Below are positions 35,115 through 44,191 of a stretch of 64,000 nucleotides of DNA, piece after piece (positions within the stretch are counted from its first letter, which is position 1; each line of letters starts with the position of its first letter). The DNA is from Methanofollis ethanolicus (GTDB lineage Archaea; Halobacteriota; Methanomicrobia; Methanomicrobiales; Methanofollaceae): positions 1,488,001 to 1,552,000 of the forward strand of contig NZ_BCNW01000001.1 in NCBI RefSeq assembly GCF_001571385.1. The letters run 5' to 3'. Position numbers and translations under genes: made by a program. Below the pieces are notes generated by a model. That model was not told the origin of the DNA. It saw nothing but the letters and a program-made list of their open reading frames with translations, and did not search any database.

Positions 35115-36113
35115 ATGTCAGGGACGTACCCCCGCCGGACCGAACACGGCGGCAGACTCTGGTGGCACAGGCGGCATTCGAGAGAAAATATTCTTGATTT
35201 TAGTGCAAGCATCAACCCTTTCCCTCCGCAGGTCCCCTTCTCCATCCCGGAAGAGGCGATTGCGTCCTACCCCGATGACAGATATGAAACCCTGAAAGAG
35301 GCGATCGGGCAGGTGTTTCACCGTGACCCCGCGGAGATCACGGTGGGGAACGGGTCTGTCGAGGTGATCCGCGCGTTCTGTGTCGCCGCGATCAGGCCCG
35401 GCGAGAGCGGCGCGATCAGGCCTCCGACCTTCGGGGAATATGAGATGGCAGTCAGACTCTGTGGGGGCAGAGTGACCGGCGATGCGGCCGGCGCGGCTGT
35501 CAGGTTCCTCTGCAACCCGAACAACCCTGACGGTGCGCTCACCGCGCGGGAAGCGGTGCTTGCGATCCTCGACACCCTCGAGCCCAACCAGAGGCTCTTT
35601 GTCGACGAGGCCTTCATCGAACTTGCCGATCCGACCGCGAGCGTCTCTGATGTCAGAGATCCCGCGCTCTTCATCTCGCGCTCGATCACCAAGTCCTTTG
35701 CCGTCCCCGGCATCAGGTTCGGTTTCGGCTTCGGCGACCCGGACCTTGTCGCGGAGATCGAGGCGCGCCGCCTCCCCTGGACGGTGAATGCCTATGCCGA
35801 GAGTTTTGCCCTGGCCGCGCTGGACAGGTATGCTGATCTTGACGAATCCCGGAGGCTCATCCGGGCCGAGAGGGCCTGGCTTGCAGGACGACTCCGCGAC
35901 CTCGGTCTCTCCCCCCTGCCGTCCACGGCAAACTATATCCTGGTCCCTCTTCCCTGTCCTGCCGACGGGCTTACCGAACGCCTCCTCCTCTCTTATGGTA
36001 TCCTTGTCCGTGACTGCACCTCTTTCGGCCTGCCCGGGATGATCAGGGTTGCGGTGCGGAGGCGTGACGAGAACACGCGCCTTGTGGAGGCACTCGCGGC
36101 ATGCTTGCCCTGA
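35115..36113 (+). CDS. cobD: L-threonine-O-3-phosphate decarboxylase CobD
   Basis: 332-residue PLP enzyme of the aminotransferase class. It begins near HGGRLWW and ILDFSASINP, the CobD mark, and has the PLP Lys in ISRSITKSFAVPG. It makes the aminopropanol phosphate arm of cobamides. Distinction from HisC rests on the start motif and on cobY next to it. The start at 35115 fits a TATA-like TTATATG at 35071-35077. It overlaps cobY by 13 bases. Confidence 0.82.
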   Translation: MSGTYPRRTEHGGRLWWHRRHSRENILDFSASINPFPPQVPFSIPEEAIASYPDDRYETLKEAIGQVFHRDPAEITVGNGSVEVIRAFCVAAIRPGESGAIRPPTFGEYEMAVRLCGGRVTGDAAGAAVRFLCNPNNPDGALTAREAVLAILDTLEPNQRLFVDEAFIELADPTASVSDVRDPALFISRSITKSFAVPGIRFGFGFGDPDLVAEIEARRLPWTVNAYAESFALAALDRYADLDESRRLIRAERAWLAGRLRDLGLSPLPSTANYILVPLPCPADGLTERLLLSYGILVRDCTSFGLPGMIRVAVRRRDENTRLVEALAACLP

Positions 36114-36712
36114 TCCTTGCCGGGGGTCAGGGCTCCCGCCTTAATATGGGAGAAAAACCTCTCGTGACCATCTGCGGGCGGCCGATGGTCGCCTATGTTA
36201 TCGACGCCTTCGCCGCCGCGGGGTGCGAGGTTATGGTCGTCTCCTCATCCCAGACCCCCTACACCCGAAACTGGTGCCGGGCGCAGGGGATCGATCTCTA
36301 TGCCGCCGGGGCGCGCGGATATGTCGCAGATATCGTCGAAGCGGTGACCGCACTCGGCGAAGAGGGGCCGGTCTTCACCTCGGTCTCCGACATCCCCTGT
36401 ATCAGGAGAGAGATCGTGGAGAGGATACAGGAGGCGTACCTCTCTGCGGGCACCGACGCCCTCTCCGCCTGGGTGCCGGCGGCCCGCTGCCGCGGTTCGT
36501 CTCTTCGCACCGCTTACCTGGAGACGGTCGACGGCGTCCCTGCCTGTCCTGCCGGGGTGAACATCCTCCTCGGCGCGCGGATCGAGGAAGAACAGGAAGA
36601 ATCCCGCCTCCTCCTCGATGAACCCGCGCTCGGCTTCAATGTCAATACACAGGACGACCTTGCCCGTGCGGTGCGTTTTATCTGCGCCGGAAAAAAGCGG
36701 CATTCTGCCTGA
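36101..36712 (+). CDS. cobY: adenosylcobinamide-phosphate guanylyltransferase CobY
   Basis: 203-residue nucleotidyltransferase. N terminus MLALILAGGQGSRL is the GTP-binding loop, followed by EKPL; SVSDIPC near residue 90 is the metal-site segment. CobY replaces bacterial CobU in archaea and activates adenosylcobinamide phosphate in corrinoid synthesis, needed for methyltransfer in methanogens. Overlaps cobD. Confidence 0.85.
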   Translation: MLALILAGGQGSRLNMGEKPLVTICGRPMVAYVIDAFAAAGCEVMVVSSSQTPYTRNWCRAQGIDLYAAGARGYVADIVEAVTALGEEGPVFTSVSDIPCIRREIVERIQEAYLSAGTDALSAWVPAARCRGSSLRTAYLETVDGVPACPAGVNILLGARIEEEQEESRLLLDEPALGFNVNTQDDLARAVRFICAGKKRHSA

Positions 36713-36780
36713 ATTCACCCGGATTCCCCGCAAATGCCAGAAAGGAAATCATATTAACCGCCGCAGATGATAGTATTATT

Positions 36781-38019
36781 ATGCAGATCTCCCGGGAGAT
36801 AGAACTGGAAGGGCATATTATCGATTCAGGTATCATGACCCTTGTCTTCGACCGGATCATGGATATGGGCGGGAACTTCGAGATTCTTACCTTCGACGTA
36901 GGGAAGAAAAAGACCGACACGAGTTATGCCTGCCTGAAGGTGAGTGCTGCCGACGAAACGCAGCTTGAGGCGATCCTCAGCGAACTCTACCGTCTTGGTG
37001 CGCATCTCCCGGTAGTGGATGATGCGACCCTGGTTCCTGCTGCAGGAGATCGGATCGTCCCGAAGGGGTTCTACTCGACGACCAACCACCCGACCTGGGT
37101 CAAATACAAGGGCGAGTGGATCCCTGTCGATGACATTGAGATGGACTGCCTCCTTGTCGTGGACACGGACAGGAAACGTGCACAGTGCCTGCCCATCTTC
37201 AAACTGAAAAAGGGCGACCTCGTCGTCGTCGGCGAGGACGGCGTTAAGGTGGACTACCCCGAACGCCCGCGGGAAAAGAGCGAATTTGAGTTCATGCAAG
37301 GGACGGTATCGCCTGAACGCCCATCCGAGACTTTGATTGGACAGATCGCTACCGAAATCTTTGAAATTAAAAGGTCAGGCGGGAAGATCGTCCTTGTGGG
37401 TGGTCCGGCGATCATCCACACCGGCGGCGGCCCGGCCCTTGCGAAACTCGTCCATGACGGCTACATCGACGCCCTCTTCGCCGGGAATGCCCTCGCGACC
37501 CATGACATCGAGTCGAACCTCTTCGGCACCTCTCTCGGCATGGACATCAAGACCGCCAAGCTCGTTACCGACGGGCACAAGCATCACATCATTGCCATCT
37601 CAGAAATTTTGCGGGCAGGATCGATTAAAAACGCTGTTGAACAGGGCATCGTCACCGGCGGCGTGATGTACGAGTGCGTCAGGAACAACATCCCCTTCGT
37701 CCTTGCCGGTTCGATCCGCGACGACGGTCCCCTCCCTGACGTGATCACCGATGTCATGGAGGCGCAGGACGCAATGAGAAAACATCTCAAGGGCGCGAAG
37801 ATGGTGCTGATGGTGGCGACCCTCCTCCACTCAGTGGCCGTCGGGAACTGTCTCCCATCGAGCGTGAAGACACTCTGCGTCGATATCAACCCGGCCTCCC
37901 TGACCAAGCTGATGGACCGCGGCACCTCGCAGGCGATCGGCATCGTCTCCGATGCGGGCACTTTCTTCCCGATGCTTGCGAAAAAACTGGACGAACTCTC
38001 GGAAAAAATCAACGAGTGA
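36781..38019 (+). CDS. TIGR00300-family protein (LOR/SDH-related; ArgZ-type ornithine cyclodeaminase candidate)
   Basis: 412 residues. An N-terminal domain starts SREIELEGHIIDSG; the C-terminal half from about residue 195 has a nucleotide-binding-like GGKIVLVGGPAIIHTGGG and HDIESNLFGTSLG. This is the archaeal TIGR00300 group, some of whose members act as NAD-dependent ornithine cyclodeaminases. Activity here is inferred from the family. Its end overlaps the convergent RaSEA gene by 11 bases. Confidence 0.78.
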   Translation: MQISREIELEGHIIDSGIMTLVFDRIMDMGGNFEILTFDVGKKKTDTSYACLKVSAADETQLEAILSELYRLGAHLPVVDDATLVPAAGDRIVPKGFYSTTNHPTWVKYKGEWIPVDDIEMDCLLVVDTDRKRAQCLPIFKLKKGDLVVVGEDGVKVDYPERPREKSEFEFMQGTVSPERPSETLIGQIATEIFEIKRSGGKIVLVGGPAIIHTGGGPALAKLVHDGYIDALFAGNALATHDIESNLFGTSLGMDIKTAKLVTDGHKHHIIAISEILRAGSIKNAVEQGIVTGGVMYECVRNNIPFVLAGSIRDDGPLPDVITDVMEAQDAMRKHLKGAKMVLMVATLLHSVAVGNCLPSSVKTLCVDINPASLTKLMDRGTSQAIGIVSDAGTFFPMLAKKLDELSEKINE

Positions 38020-38986
38020 GGGGCATAGACCAGGGCTTCTCGTGCCCGAGGACATATTCCCACTCTTTTTTGCACGCGCATTCGATCTCTGCGAGGGCGC
38101 GGATCAGTTCCACGTCGCCGGTGAGAGCGTACTCGTTGATGCCGTCGATGATATCGCGGTCGCACTTCCCGCAGTTGTGCGGGCCCCTGGCATGGCCGCC
38201 TCCGACCGGGTCGCAGAAGACCGGGACGCCGGGATCGACATTTCCAAGCACTTCAAGGATGCTCCAGAGGTACGGCGGGCGGTAGGCCTGCTCCTTCCAG
38301 AGATGCTCGAGTTCTGTCCTTTTCTGGACGGTGCAGGCGTTCATCGAGATCATGCCACAGTGCGGCGCCACGTCCATGATGGAGGTCTTCATGTCCTCGA
38401 TCGCCTCCTTCTCGGTGAGGAAGAGCGGCTTTAAGAGGAGGTAGGCCTTCACTCCCGCGCCCGCCGCCTTCGCTCTCTTCGATGCCTCGATGAAGTCGGC
38501 GAAGCTGAAGCCCTTTCTGATCGACTTCTCCCTGATGGCGTCATCTGTCGTCTCAAGCCCCATTGCCACATGGATGGGGGAACCGAGAGCCTCAACCATC
38601 TCCGCGAGTGCGTCGGTCTCCACGTACTCGGGCCGCGTCTCGACGACGACAACCTTCCCGGCAAAGGCCCGCGCGATCTCTTCCCTGAAAGCCGGCGGCA
38701 CCTCGATGGGGTCCAGGAAACTGCCCGACGTGAAGATCTTCACCATCCCAACCTGCGAGAGGTCGAAGTTCTCCTGCACCCAGGCGAGTTGTCCCCTGAG
38801 AGCGGCAAGGACCTCCTCAGTTTGAGCCCCGAAATAACCTTCAAAACGGTAACCGCACATCAGGCAACGCCGGTATGAGCATCCCCCACTTTTAAAGATT
38901 ACGGTCAGGGAATCGAGGATATCATCCTCATAACGGTCTTTTCCTTTCCACGCTGCCAATGGCTTGATAGATTGTATAGATAACAT
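38009..38986 (-). CDS. raSEA: archaeosine synthase radical SAM subunit RaSEA
   Basis: About 325 residues. The radical SAM motif is in GGCSYRRCLMCGY near residue 35, and a C-terminal Cys set includes CGKC and ECACKKEWEY. RaSEA works with ArcS to make archaeosine in archaeal tRNA, a G+ base at position 15. ArcS is not in the window. An ATG at 38992 would add two residues. Confidence 0.83.
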   Translation of the reverse strand: MLSIQSIKPLAAWKGKDRYEDDILDSLTVIFKSGGCSYRRCLMCGYRFEGYFGAQTEEVLAALRGQLAWVQENFDLSQVGMVKIFTSGSFLDPIEVPPAFREEIARAFAGKVVVVETRPEYVETDALAEMVEALGSPIHVAMGLETTDDAIREKSIRKGFSFADFIEASKRAKAAGAGVKAYLLLKPLFLTEKEAIEDMKTSIMDVAPHCGMISMNACTVQKRTELEHLWKEQAYRPPYLWSILEVLGNVDPGVPVFCDPVGGGHARGPHNCGKCDRDIIDGINEYALTGDVELIRALAEIECACKKEWEYVLGHEKPWSMPLTR

Positions 38987-39015
38987 TAACACTTATTTCG
39001 TTGATCTATACTATT

Positions 39016-40110
39016 ATGAAAATATCTATGATGAGGATTGCACTCTCCCTGCTCTGCCTCCTCTGTTGCCTTGCAGCTCCGGCAGCGGCGGCATTCATCG
39101 AGATTACAACCCCCGATTTCATCAACGCAGGCCAGACCCTCGAGGCGACCGGGACGACCATTGCGGTGAAGCCCGGCTATGTCGTCGACATCGTCCTCTA
39201 TGACACGACATCTTCTAAGAGCGAGGTCGAGCGTCAGGCCGTCGTGATCCAGGGCGACGGGACTTTTACGGTGACCTTCGAGACCGAAAATCTCAGGTCT
39301 GGCACCTATTCGGTGGAGGTCCAGTCACGTGGCGAGAACATCTTTGGCGGCAGTTCAAAGAAAGTTAAAATCTTCAAGATCGTGAACAGGAATGATGAAC
39401 TTACCGTCACCTCCCCGAAGACGCAGAACTATGACGGGATCCTCGAAGTGGCAGGCACGCTTGCAAAGTATGGTGATGCCGGTCTCAGGCTCACCGTGAC
39501 CGACGCGGAGAAAGAGACTGTTTATGGCCCGAAGTGGATCGAGACTGATGCGGGCGTTTTCTCTGCGTCTATCCCCATCCGCACGGGAGGCACCTATACG
39601 GCCGAGATTGCTGACAACGCCAGTTATGTCTGGACGACTCAGTTCACCGTGAAGGGTGGCGAGGCACCGGTCACGCCGGCGGTGACGCAGACGTCCGGGC
39701 CCACCTATTCGGCTTCGGCCCCGGCCTCCCGCGGGAACCCGGCATATTTTGCCGTTGATACCCTCGGCGGCCCGGTGACGATCAGCACCTCCACCGGGAT
39801 CGACTGGGTGCTCGAGTACATCGACGAAAAGGGCGAGAGGTCGCTGGTGAACAGTCAGGGCACCACGGCGCCGGAGAGCGTCACACTCCAGACGACAGGC
39901 GGCACCGTCTATGTGAAGGTCACCCCTCAACTCTACACCGAGACCGGAACAGTGACGGTCGCGGCCGAGAATATCAAGAAGATCTCGGTCGATGCCACGG
40001 TGGCGGGCAAGTTCGGCGACCCTGTCCCGACGACGGCCCAGAGCCCGGTGCCCCTCGGCCTTGTGCTTCTTGCCCTCGGTGCAGTCTTCCTCCTTTTCAG
40101 GAAGATCTGA
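39016..40110 (+). CDS. secreted, C-terminally anchored surface protein
   Basis: 364 residues with an N-terminal signal peptide (hydrophobic residues to about 25, ending APAAAA), a beta-rich central part, a Thr/Ser/Pro stretch near 210-235 and a C-terminal hydrophobic anchor LGLVLLALGAVFLLFRKI. The shape is that of archaeal surface proteins anchored by a short tail. The repeated ENLRSGTYSV-like strands suggest Ig-like domains, without a family match. A T7 run at 40130-40136 follows. Confidence 0.75.
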   Translation: MKISMMRIALSLLCLLCCLAAPAAAAFIEITTPDFINAGQTLEATGTTIAVKPGYVVDIVLYDTTSSKSEVERQAVVIQGDGTFTVTFETENLRSGTYSVEVQSRGENIFGGSSKKVKIFKIVNRNDELTVTSPKTQNYDGILEVAGTLAKYGDAGLRLTVTDAEKETVYGPKWIETDAGVFSASIPIRTGGTYTAEIADNASYVWTTQFTVKGGEAPVTPAVTQTSGPTYSASAPASRGNPAYFAVDTLGGPVTISTSTGIDWVLEYIDEKGERSLVNSQGTTAPESVTLQTTGGTVYVKVTPQLYTETGTVTVAAENIKKISVDATVAGKFGDPVPTTAQSPVPLGLVLLALGAVFLLFRKI

Positions 40111-40129
40111 ACCCCTTTACCACAGCATC

Positions 40130-40136
40130 TTTTTTT
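40130..40136 (+). terminator. T7 run after surface protein gene
   Basis: GCATCTTTTTTTAAG 20 bases after the stop and 28 before tRNA-Ser; likely intrinsic terminator. Confidence 0.5.
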
Positions 40137-40163
40137 AAGTGGCAGTACAATAGGTACTGGCGT

Positions 40164-40248
40164 GCCGGGGTAGTCTAGTCCGGGAAGGCGGCGGCCTTGA
40201 AAGCCGCTGGTGCTCGCACCTCGGGAGTTCAAATCTCCCCCCCGGCGC
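40164..40248 (+). tRNA. tRNA-Ser (anticodon TGA)
   Basis: 85-base cloverleaf. Acceptor GCCGGGG pairs with CCCCGGC, discriminator G. Anticodon stem GCGGC/GCCGC encloses CTTGAAA, so anticodon TGA (reads UCA, Ser). The long variable arm TGGTGCTCGCACC is the class II mark of Ser. T arm GGGAG-TTCAAAT-CTCCC. No CCA encoded, no intron. Confidence 0.93.
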
Positions 40249-40715
40249 TCTTTGTTCTTGTCGGTTTCTTTTCCTGTCATACCTGCCCCTGTGTGACTCT
40301 CTGTGTTATGGCGACCCTGGAGAATCGCTCATGAAACGAAGTTTCAGGCGGTTCTTTGAAAACCGCTTCAGGGGTTTTCATGGTACATCCTCCGGATCCT
40401 GTCCCTGCGGTGCCTGCATATCAGAGCGCGCGGGTGTGGGCCCGCAGGACACGGCCCGGGTCAAATACGCCCGGATATGCCCCCAAACAGGGGATACCAC
40501 GTCCTATTCCGGGCCATACCAGGGAGATCCGGCGATCCGGGCCATACCGGGGTCCGCGGGAAAAACAGGATGAAATCCGACAGGACTCAACGCCCTCAGG
40601 GCACCGATATGATTGAAGGTAATGTCCTCCCCTCCCGGCCCTCCCGTGTGCCGGGGAGAGGAAGGGAGCGGGGCCGGATATTGTCCCGATCGGGCTCTGG
40701 AGATACCTTCAGTAT
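40249..40715. other. gene-free region with R3 repeat
   Basis: About 470 bases with no convincing gene. The R3 repeat lies at 40328-40386; the rest is GC-rich with many short inverted segments. Small open frames have no family features. Confidence 0.5.
40328..40386 (+). repeat. R3 short repeat, copy 3
   Basis: CTCATGAAACGAAGTTTCAG opens with a GAAAC-GAA-GTTTC hairpin, followed by GGCGGTTCTTTGAAAACC and ends GGGGTTTTCATGGTAC. Reverse complement of 8254-8310 with few changes. Confidence 0.55.
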
Positions 40716-41063
40716 GAGGCCATCCCAAAACTGATCCGAACCTTCATGCACGCCGATGAAAGGACGCACATTCGGTTCTGAAAAATCCTGTTCTGGCGTC
40801 TTGTCCGGGGGGTTTCACCCCCCGATCCCCCCATCATTGCGAGAGGGGGGATGGCAATCTCCTTCATCAGGATCTCTCTTCCCCGACCCTATCCTGTTTC
40901 AGGGGTCCGGGGGCATCAGTTCTCCGGCAGAGAGGTCGGGGAAGGCAGTGGTTTCGCACGATTCTTCAGGGAATTCAGGAAGATATCGACCCGAACATGA
41001 TATTCTCTCCCGATCCCTGCATGCAGAGATGGGGGGAATGAACGAGAGTTCTGGGATATGCTC
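40716..41063 (+). mobile_element. MITE-like element, copy D
   Basis: 348 bp. Left end GAGGCCATCCCAAAACT, right end reversed GAGCATATCCCAGAACT. TAT flanks both sides (40713-40715 and 41064-41066), an apparent 3-bp target duplication. Body close to copy A, including the GATCCGAACCTTCATGCACG segment near the left end. Confidence 0.7.
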
Positions 41064-41097
41064 TATGAGAATCTGAGGATGGGAAACAAGCGGGTTT

Positions 41098-41568
41098 TCA
41101 GCCCCGCGGCGCCTCTGCTGCTTTCATAGCCGCTTTCATGATGATTGCATGGTCTTCCTCGGTGATCGCCCGCATCGCCTGCCCCTTGATGTGCTCTGAC
41201 CACTGCTTTTTGTCGGCGATGAATTTCAGGCGAGGGATCAGGGGTGTGAACTCCACGGGTGGGTCGAAGATCGTGATCGTTTTCAGTCTGAACCGCAGGG
41301 GGAAGACCTCGTTCCCGAGTTTTCTGGGGGCGGTGAAGATTGGCTCTGTGTCCTCATAGACGCTGGAGACGATCTCGAAGCACCCGGTGATCGCGGGCGG
41401 GAGGGTGATGTCCCTATCGATCTCCTCGTGCCCGACATAGAGGAGCAGGGTGTCGCCGGGCCTGATCCTGTTGATCTGGCTGATGTCACTCTTCGGGACA
41501 CCCCAGATCTGTTTTTTTATCACGATCTCTGCATTCTCACGGGTGGAGGTGGCAAGCCAGCGAGTCAT
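41098..41568 (-). CDS. EVE-domain protein
   Basis: 156 residues. The start MTRWLATSTRENAEI, followed by WGVPKSD and GDTLLLYVG, is the EVE domain, a PUA-like fold that binds modified bases in DNA or RNA. Archaeal and bacterial single-domain EVE proteins are often uncharacterised. The frame stays open for 63 codons upstream, but the domain starts at the ATG at 41568. Confidence 0.82.
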   Translation of the reverse strand: MTRWLATSTRENAEIVIKKQIWGVPKSDISQINRIRPGDTLLLYVGHEEIDRDITLPPAITGCFEIVSSVYEDTEPIFTAPRKLGNEVFPLRFRLKTITIFDPPVEFTPLIPRLKFIADKKQWSEHIKGQAMRAITEEDHAIIMKAAMKAAEAPRG

Positions 41569-41807
41569 GGAGTGGCAATATAGTTCCTGGTTGGAAAAAG
41601 GTATCGGGAGAGATGGTTGGGTGGAATCATAGCCTGGTGCTGAATGTGCAACAGATTGCTGCATACAAGGGAATTCATCTTCAACGAAGTGTGCAGCCTC
41701 TGGAATGAGGGAAAGAAATAACCTGATGAAACAGAGGCGATGACACACATTCACCACCCGAACCCAACCTTCAACACCCCTCTCCCCCCACTAAGAAGAG
41801 AAATGTC

Positions 41808-43607
41808 ATGGCCGCCATCGACGCACTCCTGAAAAAATACTGGGGCTATACCTCTTTTCTCCCGCACCAGCGGGAGATCATCACATCAGTCCTGGAGGGG
41901 CGGGACACGGTGGGGATCATGGCGACAGGGGGCGGGAAGTCCCTCTGCTACCAGGTGCCCGCCCTGTACCTCGGCGGCCTGACCCTTGTCGTCTCCCCCC
42001 TCATCTCGCTCATGAAGGACCAGGTCGACGACCTGAACCTGCGGGGGATCCCCGCGGCCGCCTACACCGGCACTCTCACGTACCAGGAGAGGACAGAGAT
42101 CGAGAGGCAGATGGCAGACAACGCCCTCAGGTTGCTCTTCATCTCCCCGGAGAAATGCATGCAGTCAGGTTTCCTGAAATCCCTCGGCCAGTATCCCGTC
42201 CGCCTCATTGCCATCGACGAGGCGCACTGTATCTCCGAATGGGGCCACAACTTCAGGCCCGATTACCGGCAACTTTCCCGCCTGAAAAAATATTTCCCGG
42301 ACGTCCCCATCGTTGCGTTGACGGCCACCGCCATCCCCGAGGTCAGGAAAGATATCGCCCGGCAGCTTGGCCTCTCGGAGCCCCGTGAATTCGTCGGCAG
42401 TTTTAACCGCACAAACCTCCGGTACAGCGTCGTCCCGAAGGAGAAACCGGTGGCTCTCCTCCTCTCTGTCATCAATCGGCACAGGAAAGAATCAGGGATC
42501 GTCTACTGCTTCACCAAGAAAGAAACTGAAGAGATCGCCCGGGAACTCAGGAAATACAGGTACAACGCGCTCGCCTACCATGCCAGTCTCTCGACAGGTG
42601 TCAGGGAGAAGGTCCAGGACGATTTTCTCTCCGGCCGCGTGCAGATCGTCTGTGCCACCGTGGCCTTTGGCATGGGCATCGACAAACCCGACGTCCGCTA
42701 TGTCGTCCACTACGACCTGCCAAAGACCGTCGAGTCCTACTACCAGGAGACGGGCCGTGCAGGACGGGACGGCCGGGAGAGCGAGTGCGTCCTCTTCTAC
42801 GACCCGGAAGAGTATGGCAGGGTCAGGTCCATGCTCGAGCACGGCGGACAGGACGAGCGTCACATCCGCATTGCGGTTCGTAAATTGCAGGACCTCGTCG
42901 ACTATTGTGAGACGACCGGATGCCGGCGGAAATACCTGCTGAACTACTTCGGGGAGGAATATGCCCGGGAAAACTGCGGCATGTGCGACACCTGCGACCG
43001 TCTTGTGGAGATGATCGACGGCACAGAATACGCGAGAAAGATCCTCGGATGTGTCGGGCAATTGCCGGCGCACTTCGGGGTCGATCTCATTGCCGACGTG
43101 TTGAGAGGTTCGAAGAACGCAAAAGTCAGAGAGAACTGCTTTGACCTCCTCCCTACCTATGCAACAGGTACTGAGCAGAGCAAAAAGCAGTATCGGATAT
43201 GGGTTCAGGATCTGGTCCGGCAGGGGTACCTGGGGCGGACGGACGACAGATCTCCTGCCATCTGCCTGACAGAGACGAGCGCCGCGGTCATGGGGGGAGA
43301 GGTACGTGTCATGCTCCCGGCGCCTGCAGGCGGCGCGAAGAAGAGGCGAGTCGACGAAGCCCTGAGTGCCGGGGATAGGGAACTGTTCATCGTGTTGAAG
43401 GCGCTGCGGACATCGATCGCAACCCGCGACGGTGTGCCGCCCTCCGTTGTCTTCCCCGACAGAACCCTGATCGAGATGGCCCGTCTCCGCCCTTCCGACA
43501 GGGAAAACTTTGGGAACATCGCCGGTGTTGGCGTGGTCAGGTTGGAAAAATACGGCCCCGACTTTATCTCCGCCATCACGCGCTATTGTTCGGAAAAAGA
43601 GGCCTGA
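41808..43607 (+). CDS. recQ: RecQ-family DNA helicase
   Basis: 599-residue ATP-dependent 3'-5' helicase. Domains: helicase motor with TGGGKS (Walker A), DEAHC, motif VALTATA and QETGRAGRDG; a RecQ C-terminal zinc region with Cys around residues 365-395 (TTGCRRKYLL, CGMCDTC); then a winged helix; and an HRDC domain in the last 70 residues. RecQ is patchy in archaea and is often thought to come from bacteria. Start fixed by FLPHQREI near residue 17. Confidence 0.92.
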   Translation: MAAIDALLKKYWGYTSFLPHQREIITSVLEGRDTVGIMATGGGKSLCYQVPALYLGGLTLVVSPLISLMKDQVDDLNLRGIPAAAYTGTLTYQERTEIERQMADNALRLLFISPEKCMQSGFLKSLGQYPVRLIAIDEAHCISEWGHNFRPDYRQLSRLKKYFPDVPIVALTATAIPEVRKDIARQLGLSEPREFVGSFNRTNLRYSVVPKEKPVALLLSVINRHRKESGIVYCFTKKETEEIARELRKYRYNALAYHASLSTGVREKVQDDFLSGRVQIVCATVAFGMGIDKPDVRYVVHYDLPKTVESYYQETGRAGRDGRESECVLFYDPEEYGRVRSMLEHGGQDERHIRIAVRKLQDLVDYCETTGCRRKYLLNYFGEEYARENCGMCDTCDRLVEMIDGTEYARKILGCVGQLPAHFGVDLIADVLRGSKNAKVRENCFDLLPTYATGTEQSKKQYRIWVQDLVRQGYLGRTDDRSPAICLTETSAAVMGGEVRVMLPAPAGGAKKRRVDEALSAGDRELFIVLKALRTSIATRDGVPPSVVFPDRTLIEMARLRPSDRENFGNIAGVGVVRLEKYGPDFISAITRYCSEKEA

Positions 43608-43662
43608 AAGACGCGGGGTCGCGTGCCGCCACACATATATGGCAGGGCGCCAATTCTCCCGC

Positions 43663-44187
43663 ATGCCGCCACGCATCCTCGTCGCGTATGCGACAAAGCA
43701 CGAGACCACGCGGGAGATCGCCGACGCCATCGCCGTCACCCTCAGGGAGGATGGCCTCGTTGTCGAGGCCGTGCCTGCCGGGACGGTGACGTCAGTCGCC
43801 GGATACGACGCCGTCGTCATCGGTTCGCCTATCTATATGGGAAAGATCCTGAAGGAGGCAAAGCAGTTTGTCGACCGCTTCGCCGCCTTCCTCCAGGAAA
43901 AACCGGTCGCGGCTTTTGCCGTCGGCATGAGCTGCAAGGATCTGACCGACGAGAACTGCAAAAAGGTGGAGGCAGCGATGGAGCCCATCACCGCTCGCGT
44001 CCCCATCAGGGGGGAGATGGGGATATTTGCCGGGAGGATGAACCCCTCCTATATCCCGGTGCTCGGCCTATTCATGCGATATGACGAGGCGAAGACCGAG
44101 GACGCCCGGGACTGGGGGGCGATCCGGGCATGGACCGGGAGACTGCCCGCCCGCCTGGGCCTCGCTGCGCCGCCCCTGCCTGCCTGA
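43663..44187 (+). CDS. flavodoxin-domain protein
   Basis: 174 residues. It starts MPPRILVAYATKHETT, the FMN-phosphate loop of the flavodoxin fold, and has VVIGSPIYMGK for the second FMN contact. The type resembles protoporphyrinogen oxidase HemG-like flavodoxins; exact partner unknown. The start at 43663 is set by the FMN loop; an ATG at 43639 is also possible. It is 56 bases after recQ. Confidence 0.8.
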   Translation: MPPRILVAYATKHETTREIADAIAVTLREDGLVVEAVPAGTVTSVAGYDAVVIGSPIYMGKILKEAKQFVDRFAAFLQEKPVAAFAVGMSCKDLTDENCKKVEAAMEPITARVPIRGEMGIFAGRMNPSYIPVLGLFMRYDEAKTEDARDWGAIRAWTGRLPARLGLAAPPLPA

Positions 44188-44191
44188 CGGT

